A stretch of 64,000 nt of DNA from the NCBI GenBank assembly GCA_040080835.1, contig JBEBHP010000010.1, positions 108,669 to 172,668 of the forward strand, written 5' to 3'. The DNA comes from SZUA-430 sp040080835. GTDB lineage: Bacteria > Pseudomonadota > Alphaproteobacteria > Micropepsales > Micropepsaceae. The notes below the pieces were generated by a model. It made no database searches and was not told the origin of the DNA. It worked only from the letters and a program-made list of their open reading frames with translations. Positions within the stretch are counted from its first letter, which is position 1, and the number at the start of each line of letters is the position of its first letter. Position numbers and translations under genes: made by a program. Positions 42,641 through 52,612 of this stretch are shown here, piece by piece.

Positions 42641-44239
42641 ATGAAGAATGTGAACCCCGCCTGGCGTCGGCGCCTGATCATGGCGTGCATTGCGGTGATG
42701 CTGGCCGTGGTGCCTGCTTCGGCAACAAAATACCTGAACCGGGGTAACGGCGCCGAGCCCAAGGGTCTCGACCCGCACCAGGCTTCAGGTGATCCCGAGA
42801 ACCAGATTCTTGGAGACATGTTCATCGGGCTCTACACGGAAGATGTAAACGGCAAGGCTGTCCTTGGCGCAGCAGAAAAAGTCGACACCTCGAAAGACGG
42901 ACTCACCTGGACTTTCACGCTGCGTGACCACAAGTGGTCGGACGGGAAACCTGTCACGTCAGCAGATTTTGTATTTGCCTACCGGCGGGTCTTGGACCCA
43001 GCGATCGCCTCGGAATATGCGAGCATCATGTTTCCCATCAAGAATGCGGAAAAGATCAGCAAGGGCGAACTGAAGACGGGCCAGCTAGGCGTGAGTGCGC
43101 CGAACCCGAAGACATTCGTCATCACGCTGGAGCATCCGGCGCCCTATCTGCCGGAAATGATGACGCATTACACCACCTTTCCGCTGCCCAAGCATGTGGT
43201 CGAAAAGGCCGGGAAAGACTGGACAAAGCCCGGCATCATGGTTTCAAACGGTGCCTACAAGCTCACCGAGCGCAGACCCAATGATCACATCAAGCTCGTG
43301 AAGAACCCGTTCTTTTATGATGCAGCTACCGTTAAGATCGACGAGGTCACCTTCTACCCGACTGCGGATGAGGCCGCTTCGTTCAAACGCTACCGCGCCG
43401 GAGAACTTGATACGCTTGAGCGCTGGCCCCTTACTGAAAACCGCTGGCTGCTGGCAAACATCCCAAAGGAAGCACGCAGGTATCCCGGACTGCGCACGCT
43501 CTACACCGTGTTCAACATGCGCAGCGGGCCATTGGCGGACAGAAGGGTGAGGCTTGCCCTGGGAGAAGCCATCGACCAGGAAACGGTGCAGCGTGACGTG
43601 TACTTCGGGGCATTCGGTGTGCCAGCAAACTCGGTTTTGCCTCCAGGCCTTACCAATGTCGACCTTTCGTCCAAAACTCCCTGGGCGGGAAAATCCATGA
43701 TTGCGCGGCGCGCGGAAGCCAAGCAATTGCTGGCCGCAGCGGGCTATGGGCCCGGCAAGCCACTCAAGCTCAGCTACAACTTCATCAACCGGCCTGACAC
43801 GAGGCGCTATGCGATCGCGCTTCAAGCCATGTGGAAGATGATAGGTGTCAGTGTCGAACTGCAAGCCAAGGAATTTGCAATCCACTACGACCTGCTCAAG
43901 ACCGGCAACTTTGAAATGGGTAATGCAGGCTGGGTTTTCGACTATAACGACGCCCAAAGCGTGCTGTTCCTGTTCCTGAGTTCGAACGCAGGGCTCAACT
44001 ATCCCGGGTACAAGAACCCCGCCTATGACAACGTCATGGGCCAGGCCGATCTTGAAAAGGATGTGGTTGTGCGCGGCAAGCTGCTTGGTCAGGCCGCATC
44101 GTTGTTGCTTAACGATGTCGCGGTCGCGCCGTGCTGCTTTCAATATATCAGGCCGGCGGTGAAGCCATATGTGCTGAACTGGATGAACACGGCCCGTGGC
44201 GTCAACCGGACAAGGTTCCTCGACGTCGTGCGCAAATAG
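42641..44239 (+). CDS. Oligopeptide-binding protein OppA-like, paralogue 3
   Basis: 532 residues from ATG 42641 with GAGGAGGT upstream; the open frame before it lies in the end of paralogue 2. Signal peptide then KYLNRGNGAEPKGLDPHQAS and the same core (GDMFIGLYTEDVNGKAVLGAAEKVDTS). It lacks the Trp-rich tail and ends NRTRFLDVVRK. A CC pair in VAPCCFQYIRP replaces bulky residues of its sisters, so its ligand pocket may differ. A terminator follows. Confidence 0.93.
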   Translation: MKNVNPAWRRRLIMACIAVMLAVVPASATKYLNRGNGAEPKGLDPHQASGDPENQILGDMFIGLYTEDVNGKAVLGAAEKVDTSKDGLTWTFTLRDHKWSDGKPVTSADFVFAYRRVLDPAIASEYASIMFPIKNAEKISKGELKTGQLGVSAPNPKTFVITLEHPAPYLPEMMTHYTTFPLPKHVVEKAGKDWTKPGIMVSNGAYKLTERRPNDHIKLVKNPFFYDAATVKIDEVTFYPTADEAASFKRYRAGELDTLERWPLTENRWLLANIPKEARRYPGLRTLYTVFNMRSGPLADRRVRLALGEAIDQETVQRDVYFGAFGVPANSVLPPGLTNVDLSSKTPWAGKSMIARRAEAKQLLAAAGYGPGKPLKLSYNFINRPDTRRYAIALQAMWKMIGVSVELQAKEFAIHYDLLKTGNFEMGNAGWVFDYNDAQSVLFLFLSSNAGLNYPGYKNPAYDNVMGQADLEKDVVVRGKLLGQAASLLLNDVAVAPCCFQYIRPAVKPYVLNWMNTARGVNRTRFLDVVRK

Positions 44240-44243
44240 AAAA

Positions 44244-44279
44244 AGGCCTCCGTCCCAAAGAGGCGGGGGCCTCGCTTTT
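44244..44279 (+). terminator. Terminator after the oppA trio
   Basis: AGGCCTCCG and CGGGGGCCT form a 9-bp stem (one G-T pair), followed by CGCTTTTC. It begins 4 bases after the stop of paralogue 3. Confidence 0.75.
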
Positions 44280-44299
44280 CAAGTGATCATGTTCAAGTA

Positions 44300-44638
44300 T
44301 TAGTGCGCGGGCGTTACGCTCTGGACAAAGCAAAGCCCGCCATAGCGGAACTGAAGCACATCGTCGCCGTCGAAACACTCCTGATTGCTCATGACGCGAA
44401 CGACGTAGTAGTTGTCGATCTGCTGAAAGTCCCTGCACGGTCCCCTCAGCTTGACGATAAAGTTTCCCTGGTTGCGGGACGTGGCCATGACAGTACTGTC
44501 ATCAATGGGTTTGAGATTTCCCAAGTCCCTTATCCGCAAACACACACTGTTAGACGCGTGTGCAACAGGCTCGACAGTGCCAACAAAAAACGCCGCGGCA
44601 GCCACGATTGCACCGGCCATCAACGCTGGATATTTCAT
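44300..44638 (-). CDS. Small secreted protein, DUF6491-like
   Basis: 112 residues. A signal peptide (MKYPALMAGAIVAAAAFFVGTVEPVAHA) precedes a compact domain with four cysteines (VCLRIRDLGNLKPIDDST, GPCRDF, NQECFDGDD, GLCFVQ). The order CLRIRD...D...Y..L....C...C.GD is what I remember of DUF6491. Two disulfides are likely. Function unknown. It is convergent with the oppA trio. Confidence 0.65.
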   Translation of the reverse strand: MKYPALMAGAIVAAAAFFVGTVEPVAHASNSVCLRIRDLGNLKPIDDSTVMATSRNQGNFIVKLRGPCRDFQQIDNYYVVRVMSNQECFDGDDVLQFRYGGLCFVQSVTPAH

Positions 44639-44919
44639 GAGTGACCTCCTGAGTTAAGTGAACCTGACGCGGTGAAGCATACGACCATCTGACGTCGCTG
44701 CAATCGTTTCCTGCCCTTGATGTGCTTCGCAAACGCGTCGTGGCTTAAGAATCCGCAGATTAAACGCGTGTTGGCTGAAGTCTCTGGTTTCCTGCGCCGC
44801 CCCCATACCGGTGTGATGCGCCCAGAGCACGGTACTGAACCGCCCTCCCTCCCCCACCGAATTTCATAACTTTTTGTTCACTCTCTTGAACGAAACCTTG
44901 TCGCTGGGAGTAAGGATTC

Positions 44920-47900
44920 GTGCGCGGACACCCGTTCACGTCTTCAGACCCGGTCAAATTTTACCGAACGTCAAGGGGCAGAGCCGTGTTCAACCATCGC
45001 CAGCGACACCAGTTCAGATTCCATTTGCTTGCCAGTGCAGCTGTTTCAAGCCTGGGAGCCCTGCCAGCCGTGGCTCAGGATGCCGGCACTGAAGCTCAAA
45101 GTGTCGAAAAAGTGACTGTCACCGGCTCGCGCCTGAAGAAGCGCGACTACAGCACGACAAGCCCCGTCACGACGATCGGGTCGCAAACGTTCGAACTCAC
45201 GCAGACCAACTCGGTCGAAAAGCTGCTGAATGATCTTCCGCAGCTGGTTCCTGGCAACACCTTTACATCGAACAATGCCGGCGGCGAAGATTTCGCAACA
45301 ATCGACCTGCGCGGTCTGGGTGCAAACCGTACGCTCGTGCTTGTCAACGGCAACCGCTTGCCGATGTCATCGACCAGCGGTGTTGCTGACATCAACACCA
45401 TTCCGGCCGGCCTGATCGACAGGGTGGAAGTCGTCACCGGCGGTGCGTCCGCGGTCTACGGATCCGACGCGATGGCCGGTGTTGTAAACTTTGTTCTCAA
45501 GAAAGATTTCGAAGGGATGGAAGTCACCACCTCGGCGGGTCAGGGTGAAAACGGGTTTGCCGAAGAGCGCAATGTGCAGGCGCTGCTTGGCGGCAACTTT
45601 GCCGGCGGCAACGGCAACATCACCATCTTTGGCGAATACTATTCCCGTGAAGGCCTGTTGCAAAGCAAGCAGGGCTTCTCCAAGACGGCTGCTGCCATTT
45701 GCTACAGCGCCGGCGTGTACACGGTTTGCGACAGCGCCGATGATGCCTATGCTGCCATCAACAATGGCGGACTGGTGACGATCTCCGGTGGCTCTGGTAC
45801 GCCGCCGTGGGGCTGGATTACAAATGACGGAGCCAATCCGTTCCAGAACCTTTCAACCCTTCTGCCAGGCCAGTTTGGTGCGGCGGACGCGGATTGCGAC
45901 CCGACGACCACAGGTGAGGCGGTCGATTCAGGAAACCTGTCTTTCAACGACGCCGGCGCGCTTACGCCTCGCTTCGCGCGGAGCGGCACAACATGTCTGG
46001 TGCCAGACCGAGCCGCCGGATCGTCGCGCTATAACTACGCGCCGGACAACTATATTGTGCTTCCTGCCGAACGTTACAATCTGTCGATGTTTGGTCACTA
46101 TGACCTCCAGAAGAACATGACGCTGAACTATGGCGCGATCTACTCGGACTCGTTCACACGCGTGCAGCTTGCTCCGACACCCGCCACTGGCATCGAGGTC
46201 AACTACAATCCGACACTGCAATCCTATATCCAGGCCAATCACCCTGACCTTTATCAGGCCCTTCAGTCGCGTGATGACCCAACCGCCGACTTCGTGCTTG
46301 ATCGTCGTACGAGCGAACTCGGGACCCGCAACGGCAAGCAGGAGAATTCCAGCCTGAACCTGTTCGCGTCCCTGGAAGGGGCGTTCGGCGAGAACTGGAA
46401 CTATGAACTGTCAGGTTCATTTGCCGACGTCGATTTCGTCGAGAAGCTTGAAAACAGCGCAAACAAGACTGCGCTCATCCAGGGACTGGCCGGATGTCGT
46501 GGTCCACGCCAGGCTGGCCTCGATGGGATTCTGGGTACTGCTGACGATACAGATTCGCCGTTGGGCGGGGCTGCGCTACCAGGTTGCGTTCAGGTTGATC
46601 TGTTTGGAGCAAACTACGGCAACTCACCACTTGATCACGACGCGATGACTGAATTCCTGCGGGTCAACACCTGGTCGAGAACCCAGGTCGAGGAAACCGT
46701 GGTCTCGGGATTCGTTTCAGGGGACATGTTCAACCTGACTGGCGCTGGCGCCATCTCCACGGTTGCCGGCGTGGAGTATCGCTCAACGAAAGCGTCATTT
46801 GAGGTCGACAACGAACAACGTACCGGTAACATCTATGGCTTCAATGCGTTGCAGGATCAGGCCGGCACGATTGACGTCTATGAGGCTTACTCGGAGATTT
46901 CCGTTCCGCTGATCAAGGACAAGCCCTTTGTCTATGATCTGACGGCAGAGGCCGGGTACCGCATCTCGGACTACAATATTGCCGGTACCACGCACACCTA
47001 CAAGTATGGCGGCAACTACGCGCCGTTCGAGTGGCTCAAGTTCCGCGGTATCTATAACAAGGCTACGCGTGCACCGAGCGTCTTCGAGGCATTCCAGAAC
47101 GGCGACCAGGGGTTCCCCAGCTACACTGACCCATGTCGTGACGTCGGCGGCGATGGCCAACCCGACGTACCGGGCGTCAGCCTGTCCGAGTGCACGGCGG
47201 CGGGTGTTCCGCTCGCACAGTACCCGGGATTCATTGCAAACAACTCCCAGGTTGAGGCGTTTTCATTCGGAAACCATGCGCTCTCGCCCGAAACAGCAGA
47301 GACGACAACGTATGGCTTCGTACTGCAAACCGGCAATGACTGGTTTGGGATCGGCAACCTGAGAGCCTCGGTTGACAGCTATGACATCAAGATCGCCGAC
47401 GTCATACTCGACCTGAGTGCGCAGTACTATATCAACACATGCTACACGGGCACGGATGCTGTGCTTGTTGCCGAAGCCTGCGCTCGTGTCGTGCGAGATC
47501 CAACCACTGGTCAGATTGATCACGTCAACACATTCCGATCAAACCAGGGCGAACTCGCAACGAACGGTATCGACATCCAGGTCGACTATCGCCTGAATCT
47601 GGCGGACATCGGGCTGGGCGGCGTCCTTACAATCAACGAACTCTACTCGATCATTGACAGTTATCAGATCAATGGCGATGAGCTGGCTGGTACGACAAGC
47701 GCTGCCATCGGTACTGCAATCTTCGACTGGAAGTCGGTGCTCTCCGGTAGCTATGCGATTGATGACTGGATGTTGTACTCTCGCTGGTCCTATGTTCCTG
47801 AATTGCCGGAAGTGGGCTTCGGTACAATTTCCGGCTTTGCAGGCACGACACCGATTGCGCCTGAAGCGAGCTACGTCGATGTAGCGTTGCGCTATACGCC

Positions 47901-48057
47901 GGTTGACTGGCTTGCAGTCACGGTCACCGTCAACAACGTTTCCGACGAAGAGACGCCGCAGACCATCAATGGCGTGTTCAGCCAAGCCAATACCGACCCT
48001 CAGGTCTACGATGTGGTCGGACGCAGCTGGTTCCTGTCAGTCAAGACGAAGATGTAG
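44920..48057 (+). CDS. TonB-dependent outer-membrane receptor
   Basis: 1045 residues with a GTG start at 44920 and GGGAG..AAGGA upstream; no earlier ATG is in frame. A signal region ends near PAVAQDAGTE. The plug domain has VEKVTVTGSRLKKRDY (TonB-box-like), DLRGLGANRTLVLVNGNRLP and VVTGGASAVYGSDAMAGVVNFVLKK. The 22-strand barrel is long and ends VVGRSWFLSVKTKM, with Met instead of the usual terminal aromatic. Such large receptors in aquatic or soil Alphaproteobacteria often import sugars or peptides. The substrate is unknown, but the opp importer next door makes peptide plausible. Confidence 0.93.
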   Translation: MRGHPFTSSDPVKFYRTSRGRAVFNHRQRHQFRFHLLASAAVSSLGALPAVAQDAGTEAQSVEKVTVTGSRLKKRDYSTTSPVTTIGSQTFELTQTNSVEKLLNDLPQLVPGNTFTSNNAGGEDFATIDLRGLGANRTLVLVNGNRLPMSSTSGVADINTIPAGLIDRVEVVTGGASAVYGSDAMAGVVNFVLKKDFEGMEVTTSAGQGENGFAEERNVQALLGGNFAGGNGNITIFGEYYSREGLLQSKQGFSKTAAAICYSAGVYTVCDSADDAYAAINNGGLVTISGGSGTPPWGWITNDGANPFQNLSTLLPGQFGAADADCDPTTTGEAVDSGNLSFNDAGALTPRFARSGTTCLVPDRAAGSSRYNYAPDNYIVLPAERYNLSMFGHYDLQKNMTLNYGAIYSDSFTRVQLAPTPATGIEVNYNPTLQSYIQANHPDLYQALQSRDDPTADFVLDRRTSELGTRNGKQENSSLNLFASLEGAFGENWNYELSGSFADVDFVEKLENSANKTALIQGLAGCRGPRQAGLDGILGTADDTDSPLGGAALPGCVQVDLFGANYGNSPLDHDAMTEFLRVNTWSRTQVEETVVSGFVSGDMFNLTGAGAISTVAGVEYRSTKASFEVDNEQRTGNIYGFNALQDQAGTIDVYEAYSEISVPLIKDKPFVYDLTAEAGYRISDYNIAGTTHTYKYGGNYAPFEWLKFRGIYNKATRAPSVFEAFQNGDQGFPSYTDPCRDVGGDGQPDVPGVSLSECTAAGVPLAQYPGFIANNSQVEAFSFGNHALSPETAETTTYGFVLQTGNDWFGIGNLRASVDSYDIKIADVILDLSAQYYINTCYTGTDAVLVAEACARVVRDPTTGQIDHVNTFRSNQGELATNGIDIQVDYRLNLADIGLGGVLTINELYSIIDSYQINGDELAGTTSAAIGTAIFDWKSVLSGSYAIDDWMLYSRWSYVPELPEVGFGTISGFAGTTPIAPEASYVDVALRYTPVDWLAVTVTVNNVSDEETPQTINGVFSQANTDPQVYDVVGRSWFLSVKTKM

Positions 48058-48087
48058 TCTTTGTTTCAATGTTGAAATGAGCCTTTC

Positions 48088-48121
48088 CGGCGGCCGGTGC
48101 GAATCGGCCGCCGTTGTTTTT
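48088..48121 (+). terminator. Terminator after the TonB-dependent receptor
   Basis: CGGCGGCCG and CGGCCGCCG form a 9-bp stem with an 8-base loop, followed by TTGTTTTT on the plus strand. Confidence 0.8.
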
Positions 48122-48263
48122 CGTGTGCCAAAGGCAACCGTCACGACATTATTTCCCGCAAAGTGGCTGATTCCGCTAGTTTTCCTCAGCATTACAGGGC
48201 TGCATTGAAGGAGGCGATACCGCTATAAAAGCGGGCGTTTCTTCCATAGTCCACGGCCGTCTA

Positions 48264-49514
48264 GTGACCCACACTGTCAAGCGTAAGCTTACAACTATTT
48301 TTTGCGCCGACGTCGTCGGCTACAGCAAACTGATGGGTGCCGATGAACACGGCACGCTCGTCCGGCTGAAGCAATGCAGGGAACTGATCGAAGCCTTCAT
48401 CCAACGCCACCATGGGCGTGTGGTCAGCTGGTCAGGTGATGCAGTGCTTGCCGACTTCAGCAGCGTGGTGGAGTCCGTCCAATGTGCCGTCGAAATCCAG
48501 CGCGAGCTCAAGGCGCAGAACGAGACTATTGATGCCTCGCAGAAGATGGCGTTTCGCATTGGCGTGAACCTGGGCGATGTCATGATTGACGATCACGACA
48601 TATTTGGGGAAGGGGTCAATATTGCGTCCAGGCTGCAAGGCCTTGCCCCGCCGGGCGGCATATTGATTTCGGGCTCCGTTCACGACCAGATCAAGAACAA
48701 GCTGGCGCTGGGCTACAACTTCCTGGGCAACCAGCAGGTCAAAAATATTGCTGACCAGGTCCCGACTTTTGTCGTCCTGCATGAGACAGCACCGTCCCTT
48801 CCGATTGCGGGAGACGGCCGGCAACGGAAGGGTGGGGCTGCGCGCGCGGTAACTTTGGCGCCAGCACCAATTTCGCTCCGGATTGCTGCTGGGGCTGTTG
48901 ATGGCGCCTTTGCCTGCCTGGTGGCGTTTGCGCTTGCCGTCGGACTCCAGGGTGCGGTTGGTCCTGTCTTTGTCATTGATGCGCCCTTCACATTCTTTGC
49001 GACCGAGCGAATGATATCGAGCGATCTGCCATCCACTGACATCGAAGGTGGAGGGAAGATCATCCGGACGACAACCAGGTCGGTGATTGAACGCAATTAT
49101 TTCGGGCTGGTCTCACAGACTTACAAGCGCTCGGATGTCGAGGTGGGTCCGGCCGATGCAAGCAAGAGACCCTCGGCCATCGAGAGCCATGAAGCGCTGA
49201 TCGACGGGCAGAGCAAAGGTGAATTGCTCAGGCTGCCACTCACCGCGGCATCGGTCCTGTTCTATTTCGTACTGCTCGTTGCGGCCGAGGGGCTATTCAT
49301 GAAGGGGGCGTCGCCGGGCAAGATCCTGATGGGTATCCGCGTATCGCCTGTCCAGAGCGACGAAATGGATCTCAACCGGGCTGCGCTTCGAAACCTCTTG
49401 AAGATCGTTTCCGTCGGTTCTGCCTTTGCTGGCGTTCTGATGGCGCTGTTCTCGAAGCGACGGCAAATGCTGCACGACCTGCTGACAGGGTCATACGTTC
49501 ACGACGCCAAGTAG
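48264..49514 (+). CDS. Class III adenylate/guanylate cyclase fused to an RDD membrane domain
   Basis: 416 residues, GTG start. Residues 6-175 are a class III cyclase homology domain: TTIFCADVVGYSKLM (metal Asp16), SWSGDAVLADFSSV (metal Asp59), and FGEGVNIASRLQ (transition-state Asn119/Arg123). Residues 203-416 are an RDD domain with three membrane segments: SLRIAAGAVDGAFACLV, a middle helix near 325-345, and MKGASPGKILMGIRV with RRQMLHDLLTGSYVHD. Cyclases usually carry TPR or receptor domains; a C-terminal RDD partner is unusual. It should be membrane-bound with the cyclase in the cytoplasm. Confidence 0.9.
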   Translation: MTHTVKRKLTTIFCADVVGYSKLMGADEHGTLVRLKQCRELIEAFIQRHHGRVVSWSGDAVLADFSSVVESVQCAVEIQRELKAQNETIDASQKMAFRIGVNLGDVMIDDHDIFGEGVNIASRLQGLAPPGGILISGSVHDQIKNKLALGYNFLGNQQVKNIADQVPTFVVLHETAPSLPIAGDGRQRKGGAARAVTLAPAPISLRIAAGAVDGAFACLVAFALAVGLQGAVGPVFVIDAPFTFFATERMISSDLPSTDIEGGGKIIRTTTRSVIERNYFGLVSQTYKRSDVEVGPADASKRPSAIESHEALIDGQSKGELLRLPLTAASVLFYFVLLVAAEGLFMKGASPGKILMGIRVSPVQSDEMDLNRAALRNLLKIVSVGSAFAGVLMALFSKRRQMLHDLLTGSYVHDAK

Positions 49515-49535
49515 GCAGCTTCCAGCAAACAGGGC

Positions 49536-49571
49536 AAAAGAAAAGGGCGCGGAATATGATCCCGCGCCCTT
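49536..49571 (-). terminator. Terminator between the cyclase gene and sppA
   Basis: A 10-bp stem (AAGGGCGCGG / CCGCGCCCTT) with a 9-base loop. On the minus strand it is followed by TTCTTTTGCC, so it ends sppA; on the plus strand it also follows the cyclase gene. Confidence 0.78.
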
Positions 49572-49588
49572 GATGTCGTTTGTCCGGT

Positions 49589-51367
49589 TCAGCGAACTGG
49601 CTGCGCCGCAGTTCGCATCTGTGGTGCCTGGCCCTGGGATGCCTCATCCCTGATCATGTGGCGAAGTTCGGACACAGGCTGTGTGCCCGTGATCTCGCTG
49701 AGGATCGATATGGTTCGCACGACTTCAGCTGACGTTCCGAACATTTCGGCCACTTCTTCAAATGGTGACCTCTTGCGCGGATAGCGGATGAGATTGATTT
49801 CCGAGTCTGCCGGTATTCCGGCCATCGCTTTTGTCGCCTCGAGTGCTGCGCGGAAGCCACCGAACTCATCCACCAGGCCACGCGCCTTTGCATCGGCGCC
49901 GCTCCACACACGTCCTCGGGCCATTTCCCGAACTTTTTCGACGTCCAACTTGCGTCCTGCGGCAACCTTTGCCGTGAAGTCCGCATAGATCTGGTCGATC
50001 CCGTGCCTGAACTTGTCAAGCTGCTCTGGTGTGAAGGGCTGGTTGTCGGACTGCATCAACGCGTTGGCGCCAACACCAATCGACTTCACGTCAATTCCAA
50101 GCATCGCCCAGGATCCAACCGTGACGATCTTGCCTGACAGAACACCAATGGAGCCAGTGATCGTGGTTTCGTGGGCGAAGATCTTGTCCGCAGACAGCGA
50201 GACATAGTACCCGCCGGATGCCGCGACATCACCCATGCTGACGACAACCTTCTTGCCAGCCTTCTGCGCCTTCTTGATGGCATCAAGGATCTGGTCGGAC
50301 GCCAGAGCCGATCCGCCCGGTGAATTGACCCGGAACAGAATGGCTTTCACGTCGTCGTCTTCGGTGGCGTCACGGAACGCCTTGGCGAGTGTATCTCCGC
50401 CAATCGAGGAATCGCCACCGAAGCCGCCACCCTGGGACCTGCCGTCGTTGATCTGGCCATCACCATGGATGAAGGCTATTGCAGGACTGCCCGGGTGTTG
50501 CCATGGGCTTCCAGCAATCGCAAAATACTCGCTCAGGGTCTTCAGTTCGGCCTTGTCGCCAGCTTTTGCCAGCGCTGCCGCTTGGGCCTCGTCGTCATAG
50601 CCTTGCTTGTCGACCAGCTTCTGGTCGATCGCTTCCTGCGTGAGGTACGGCGCACCATTGATCAGTGCGACCACCTGGTCCCGCGTCTGCTTGCGGTCCG
50701 CTGCAATTGCAGTTGTTGCCGATTCAAAAACGGATTCAAGCAGGCGCGTGGTCGCCTCACGGTGCCACTGGGTGTAGTCCTTCTCGGTGTAGATATTGGC
50801 AGCGTTCTTGTACTCGTATCGCTGTTCAAACTGCGGAACGGCATTGATCTTGTCGAGCAACCCGCGGAAGAACATCGTTTCAGTCGAAACGCCTGTCGTG
50901 CTCATTTCGCTTACGGGCTGCATCCAGATTTCGTCGGCGATCGATGAAAGCAGATAGTCACCCATGCCGCCGGAGTAGAATGCCTGGGCGTGCGCGATGA
51001 CGAATTTGCCCTTGGCCTTGAATGCCTTGAGCGCGGCGCGAATTTCCTGCGCTTCGCTGGAGGAAATGCCGCCTCCACCCACACGCATGAACAGACCTTT
51101 CACGCGAGCATCCTTTTCAGCGGACGCCAGCGCAGTCACAACGTCGATGACTGAATTCACCGCGTGTTCATCGGCAAATATTGAATTGGGCTTGGAGTCC
51201 GGGAGCCTTTTTCGCAGATCCACCGTCAGCACCATGTCTGATGGCAAACGCGGTTGTGTGAAGATACCGATCACGCTTGATATCAAGGTGAGAAGCACGA
51301 GGAAAATAATCAGCGATGCGAAGAGGTTGAGAATCCCCTTCAACCGCGCCAGGAACCAAGACCACAT
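49589..51367 (-). CDS. sppA: Signal peptide peptidase SppA, 67K type
   Basis: 592 residues from ATG 51367 (MWSWFLARLKG), with AAGGGGCG upstream. One N-terminal membrane segment (about 9-31) is followed by tandem SppA domains. The first holds the lysine region EIRAALKAFKAKGKFVIAHAQ. The second holds the nucleophile region VVVSMGDVAASGGYYVSLSAD and TGSIGV. It cuts remnant signal peptides in the inner membrane. Length and order match the E. coli long form. Confidence 0.94.
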   Translation of the reverse strand: MWSWFLARLKGILNLFASLIIFLVLLTLISSVIGIFTQPRLPSDMVLTVDLRKRLPDSKPNSIFADEHAVNSVIDVVTALASAEKDARVKGLFMRVGGGGISSSEAQEIRAALKAFKAKGKFVIAHAQAFYSGGMGDYLLSSIADEIWMQPVSEMSTTGVSTETMFFRGLLDKINAVPQFEQRYEYKNAANIYTEKDYTQWHREATTRLLESVFESATTAIAADRKQTRDQVVALINGAPYLTQEAIDQKLVDKQGYDDEAQAAALAKAGDKAELKTLSEYFAIAGSPWQHPGSPAIAFIHGDGQINDGRSQGGGFGGDSSIGGDTLAKAFRDATEDDDVKAILFRVNSPGGSALASDQILDAIKKAQKAGKKVVVSMGDVAASGGYYVSLSADKIFAHETTITGSIGVLSGKIVTVGSWAMLGIDVKSIGVGANALMQSDNQPFTPEQLDKFRHGIDQIYADFTAKVAAGRKLDVEKVREMARGRVWSGADAKARGLVDEFGGFRAALEATKAMAGIPADSEINLIRYPRKRSPFEEVAEMFGTSAEVVRTISILSEITGTQPVSELRHMIRDEASQGQAPQMRTAAQPVR

Positions 51368-51554
51368 GAGACGCCCCTTGCCTATGAAACGATTGCCTGA
51401 CCCGGGCGTTCTTGTCCGGGCCAACCGCGTTTTGAAACTTGCCGCAGATAACTTAAGCAATTTGTAGGCTGAACTGCCGGTTGCCGCAATGCAGGCCACT
51501 GATCACAATTCAATGATCTGTCAGCATTTGCCGGTACTTGGTTGGTTAGCGGCT

Positions 51555-52433
51555 TCAATTTCCCCCTGCAAATGTATCGCACTGATTCATGTCGCCTGTT
51601 TGGAGACCTGTCTTGAACCATTTCACCCGATCGGCAGAAGAGCCGTGGGTGAAACTTTCGGGCACCACGTAGCCTTTTGCACGCTTTTGCAGCCTGTCGT
51701 CACCGACCGCTGCGGCTGCATTGACAGCCTCTTCAATGTCACCAGCTTCAAGCACCTGCTGTTTCTGCTCGCGGTTTGCCCAAATTCCAGCCAAACAGTC
51801 TGCCTGCAATTCCAGCTTCACCGACAACGCATTCGCTTCTGCTTCGCTTACCTGCTGTCGCTCGGTGTTCACACTGTTAGAAATGCCAAGCAGCGTCTGG
51901 ACGTGGTGACCCACTTCGTGAGCCACCACATAAGCCATCGCAAAATCGCCCGCAGCTCCCAATTTGCTGCTCATGTCATCGAAGAAAGAAAGATCGAGAA
52001 ACACTCTCTGGTCTGCCGGGCAATAGAAGGGACCCGCCGCCGCCTGCGCAAAGCCACAATTGGATTCAACCTGTCCCGAAAAAAGCACAAGAGCTGGTTT
52101 TTCATAGTTCTTTCCTGCCGCTTTGAAGACTGCTGTCCATGTGTCTTCGGTTTCGGCAAGCACCACTGCAATCATCTCGCGGCGTTTGGCTTCCTGGGCA
52201 GTCTCCTGATAAGGCCCCGCCGGCTGTTCGGTGGCAGCGCCCGGGTCGCCTTGTGTCGCTTGTTCGATCAACTGGCGTGGATCGACGCCAAGGAAGAGTG
52301 CCAGCACAACAATTATGATGAGGCCCAGTCCGCCGCCGGCACCTATCGGGCCGCCGGGAAATCGCCGTCCACCGGCAGATTGGCCACGCCGGTCTTCAAT
52401 CTTCTCGCTCTGCCTGCGACCTTCGGTCTTCAT
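51555..52433 (-). CDS. YpfJ / KPN_02809-type neutral zinc metallopeptidase
   Basis: 292 residues from ATG 52433, with GGGAG and AAGG upstream. Basic N-terminus (RRQSEKIEDRRGQSAGGRRFPGG), one membrane segment (about 32-48), then the peptidase with zinc motif AYVVAHEVGHHVQ and downstream E(L)QADCLAGIW. TSVNTE-like and FTHGSSADRVKWFKTG complete the family pattern. Substrate not known; envelope quality control is commonly proposed. It opens divergently from the deacetylase gene. Confidence 0.93.
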   Translation of the reverse strand: MKTEGRRQSEKIEDRRGQSAGGRRFPGGPIGAGGGLGLIIIVVLALFLGVDPRQLIEQATQGDPGAATEQPAGPYQETAQEAKRREMIAVVLAETEDTWTAVFKAAGKNYEKPALVLFSGQVESNCGFAQAAAGPFYCPADQRVFLDLSFFDDMSSKLGAAGDFAMAYVVAHEVGHHVQTLLGISNSVNTERQQVSEAEANALSVKLELQADCLAGIWANREQKQQVLEAGDIEEAVNAAAAVGDDRLQKRAKGYVVPESFTHGSSADRVKWFKTGLQTGDMNQCDTFAGGN

Positions 52434-52612
52434 AACCTTAACTCCCTGGGTTCCATTTTCATTGGAAATCTGCCTGTTTTCGCCCTCAATGCAACGGGCC
52501 GGGGAAACATGCGATGCGTCTCTCGCAACATTAACACCTCTTGTTTGTGGCCGTCTAATCTGGCGAAGTAAGGGGGTGGGAACTGGCGCCGCTTCACTGG
52601 GGGAAGGTCGGC

